NCBI GenBank assembly: GCA_964478055.1
Contig: CAYZHV010000240.1
Span: 1 to 5,711, forward strand
From: CAYZHV01 sp964478055
Lineage (GTDB): Bacteria > Spirochaetota > Spirochaetia > DSM-27196 > Alkalispirochaetaceae
Length of the DNA: 5,711 nt
Direction: 5' to 3'
Shown here: positions 4,931 to 5,711 of the stretch, one piece after another
How positions within the stretch are numbered: position 1 is the stretch's first letter
Layout: each line of letters begins with the position of its first letter
Notes under the pieces: generated by a model
Seen by the model: only the letters and a program-made list of their open reading frames with translations
Database searches by the model: none
What the model was told of the DNA's origin: nothing
Made by a program: the position numbers and the translations under genes

Positions 4931-5711
4931 GTGACCCAAGAGGATAGAATCCTGGAGGAGCGGGGACGGAGGATCGTCGTCGCCTCCTGGATCGGCATTA
5001 TCGGCAACGGCGTCCTTGCCGTGCTCAAGACAGTGGTCGGCTTTGTTTCCGGAAGTGCCGCCGTTTTGGGCGACGGCATCGACTCAGGGCTGGACGTGCT
5101 TACCAGCGGGATTACGCTTATCGCCGCCCGGATCACCTCCAAGCCCCCGGACATAGATCATCCCTACGGTCACAGCCGGGTAGAGGCGATTGCAACCAAG
5201 TCTGTTTCCTTCATCATTTTTTTCGCCGGCGCCCAACTCGCCTTAGGAACCATTCGCCATCTCATTGACGGTACACCCCGAGAATTACCTTCGGAGCTTG
5301 CCATCTGGGTGACCGTAGCCTCAATCATTGGTAAGACCGCGTTGGCCGTGCACAAGCGGTTGGTTGGACAGCAAGAGAACAGCTCCATGCTCATCGCCGA
5401 CGCTAACAATATGCGAGCTGACATCATAATCTCCCTGGGTGTCCTCGCAGGGCTCGCGGCGACCTTTCTCTTCAGTTTGCCCATCGTTGATACCGTCGTT
5501 GCCCTCCTCATCAGTATCTGGATCATGTTCGTCGCTTTTCGGATATTTCTGGAAACGAACACGGAGCTCATGGAGGGGTACAAGGATCGTGACACTTACA
5601 AGGAGATCTTCAAAGCCGTGGACGGTGTTCCCGGGGCGGAGCATCCCCATCGCACAAGGGTGAGAACCGTGGGCTCTATGCAAATCGTCGATCTGGATAT
5701 CGAGGTGGATG
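4931..5711 (+). CDS. Cation diffusion facilitator (CDF) metal transporter, 3' end outside window
   Basis: CDF proteins are inner-membrane homodimers that export divalent metals (Zn, Fe, Mn, Co, Cd) in exchange for protons. The visible 260 residues include six probable membrane segments (about 16-38, 43-66, 90-110, 122-142, 158-182, 185-207). A cytoplasmic C-terminal domain starts near 212 and carries the typical HPHRTRVRTVG (238-248) and DLDIEVD segments. TM2 holds Asp51-x-x-x-Asp55, and PPDIDHPYGHSRVEA (72-86) is the standard post-TM2 signature. TM5 has Asn160-x-x-x-Asp164 where Zn exporters such as YiiP have His-x-x-x-Asp, so the metal is uncertain. Manganese or iron should be considered. 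Start: GTG 4931 is the first start after the in-frame TGA at 4925-4927, but no good Shine-Dalgarno precedes it. Coupling to the DUF418 gene 31 nt upstream is possible. The gene runs off the right edge. Confidence 0.92.
   Translation, partial: MTQEDRILEERGRRIVVASWIGIIGNGVLAVLKTVVGFVSGSAAVLGDGIDSGLDVLTSGITLIAARITSKPPDIDHPYGHSRVEAIATKSVSFIIFFAGAQLALGTIRHLIDGTPRELPSELAIWVTVASIIGKTALAVHKRLVGQQENSSMLIADANNMRADIIISLGVLAGLAATFLFSLPIVDTVVALLISIWIMFVAFRIFLETNTELMEGYKDRDTYKEIFKAVDGVPGAEHPHRTRVRTVGSMQIVDLDIEVD

Noticed and set aside
1..5711. Mobile element, CRISPR array, toxin-antitoxin or defence system
   Set aside because: I saw no transposase or integrase motif, no terminal inverted repeats, no regularly spaced repeats and no paired small toxin/antitoxin genes.

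Overview
The window is dense, single-stranded bacterial DNA with every gene on the + strand. By eye it is moderately GC-rich (I did not compute a value). The organism is most likely a free-living, perhaps marine or saline, spirochaete-like Gram-negative. That is a soft inference from a loose lipobox (AIS-C) followed by a very acidic Ser/Gly/Asp linker, small secreted proteins with a QD-type mature start, and a GH13_18 phosphorylase. No rRNA, tRNA or phylogenetic marker is present to confirm it.

Layout: (i) 1-42 may be the last codons of an upstream gene ending in a TGATG overlap. (ii) 42-1484 is a secreted lipoprotein with an FN3-like domain and a seven-repeat PQQ/WD40-like beta-propeller. 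(iii) 1485-1599 is an intergenic stretch able to form hairpins. (iv) 1600-3108 is a complete cytosolic GH13 subfamily 18 sugar phosphorylase (sucrose phosphorylase-like) with all catalytic residues intact. (v) 3109-3295 is an AT-richer intergenic region with inverted repeats and a possible promoter. (vi) 3296-3658 is a 120-residue secreted protein of unknown family. (vii) 3683-3697 is a four-codon mini-ORF with a strong Shine-Dalgarno. (viii) 3715-4899 is a YeiB/DUF418 polytopic membrane protein. (ix) 4931-5711 is a cation diffusion facilitator (CDF) metal transporter cut by the right edge.

The genes do not form one obvious pathway. The lipoprotein and the phosphorylase are 115 nt apart and could be co-transcribed. 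The small secreted gene probably has its own promoter. The DUF418 gene (56 nt after it) and the CDF gene (31 nt further on) may form a second transcription unit. No mobile element, CRISPR array, toxin-antitoxin pair or defence system is visible. The points most worth following up are the phosphorylase acceptor site, the orphan secreted protein, the mini-ORF and the CDF metal-site variant. I do not see a convincing new multi-gene system.
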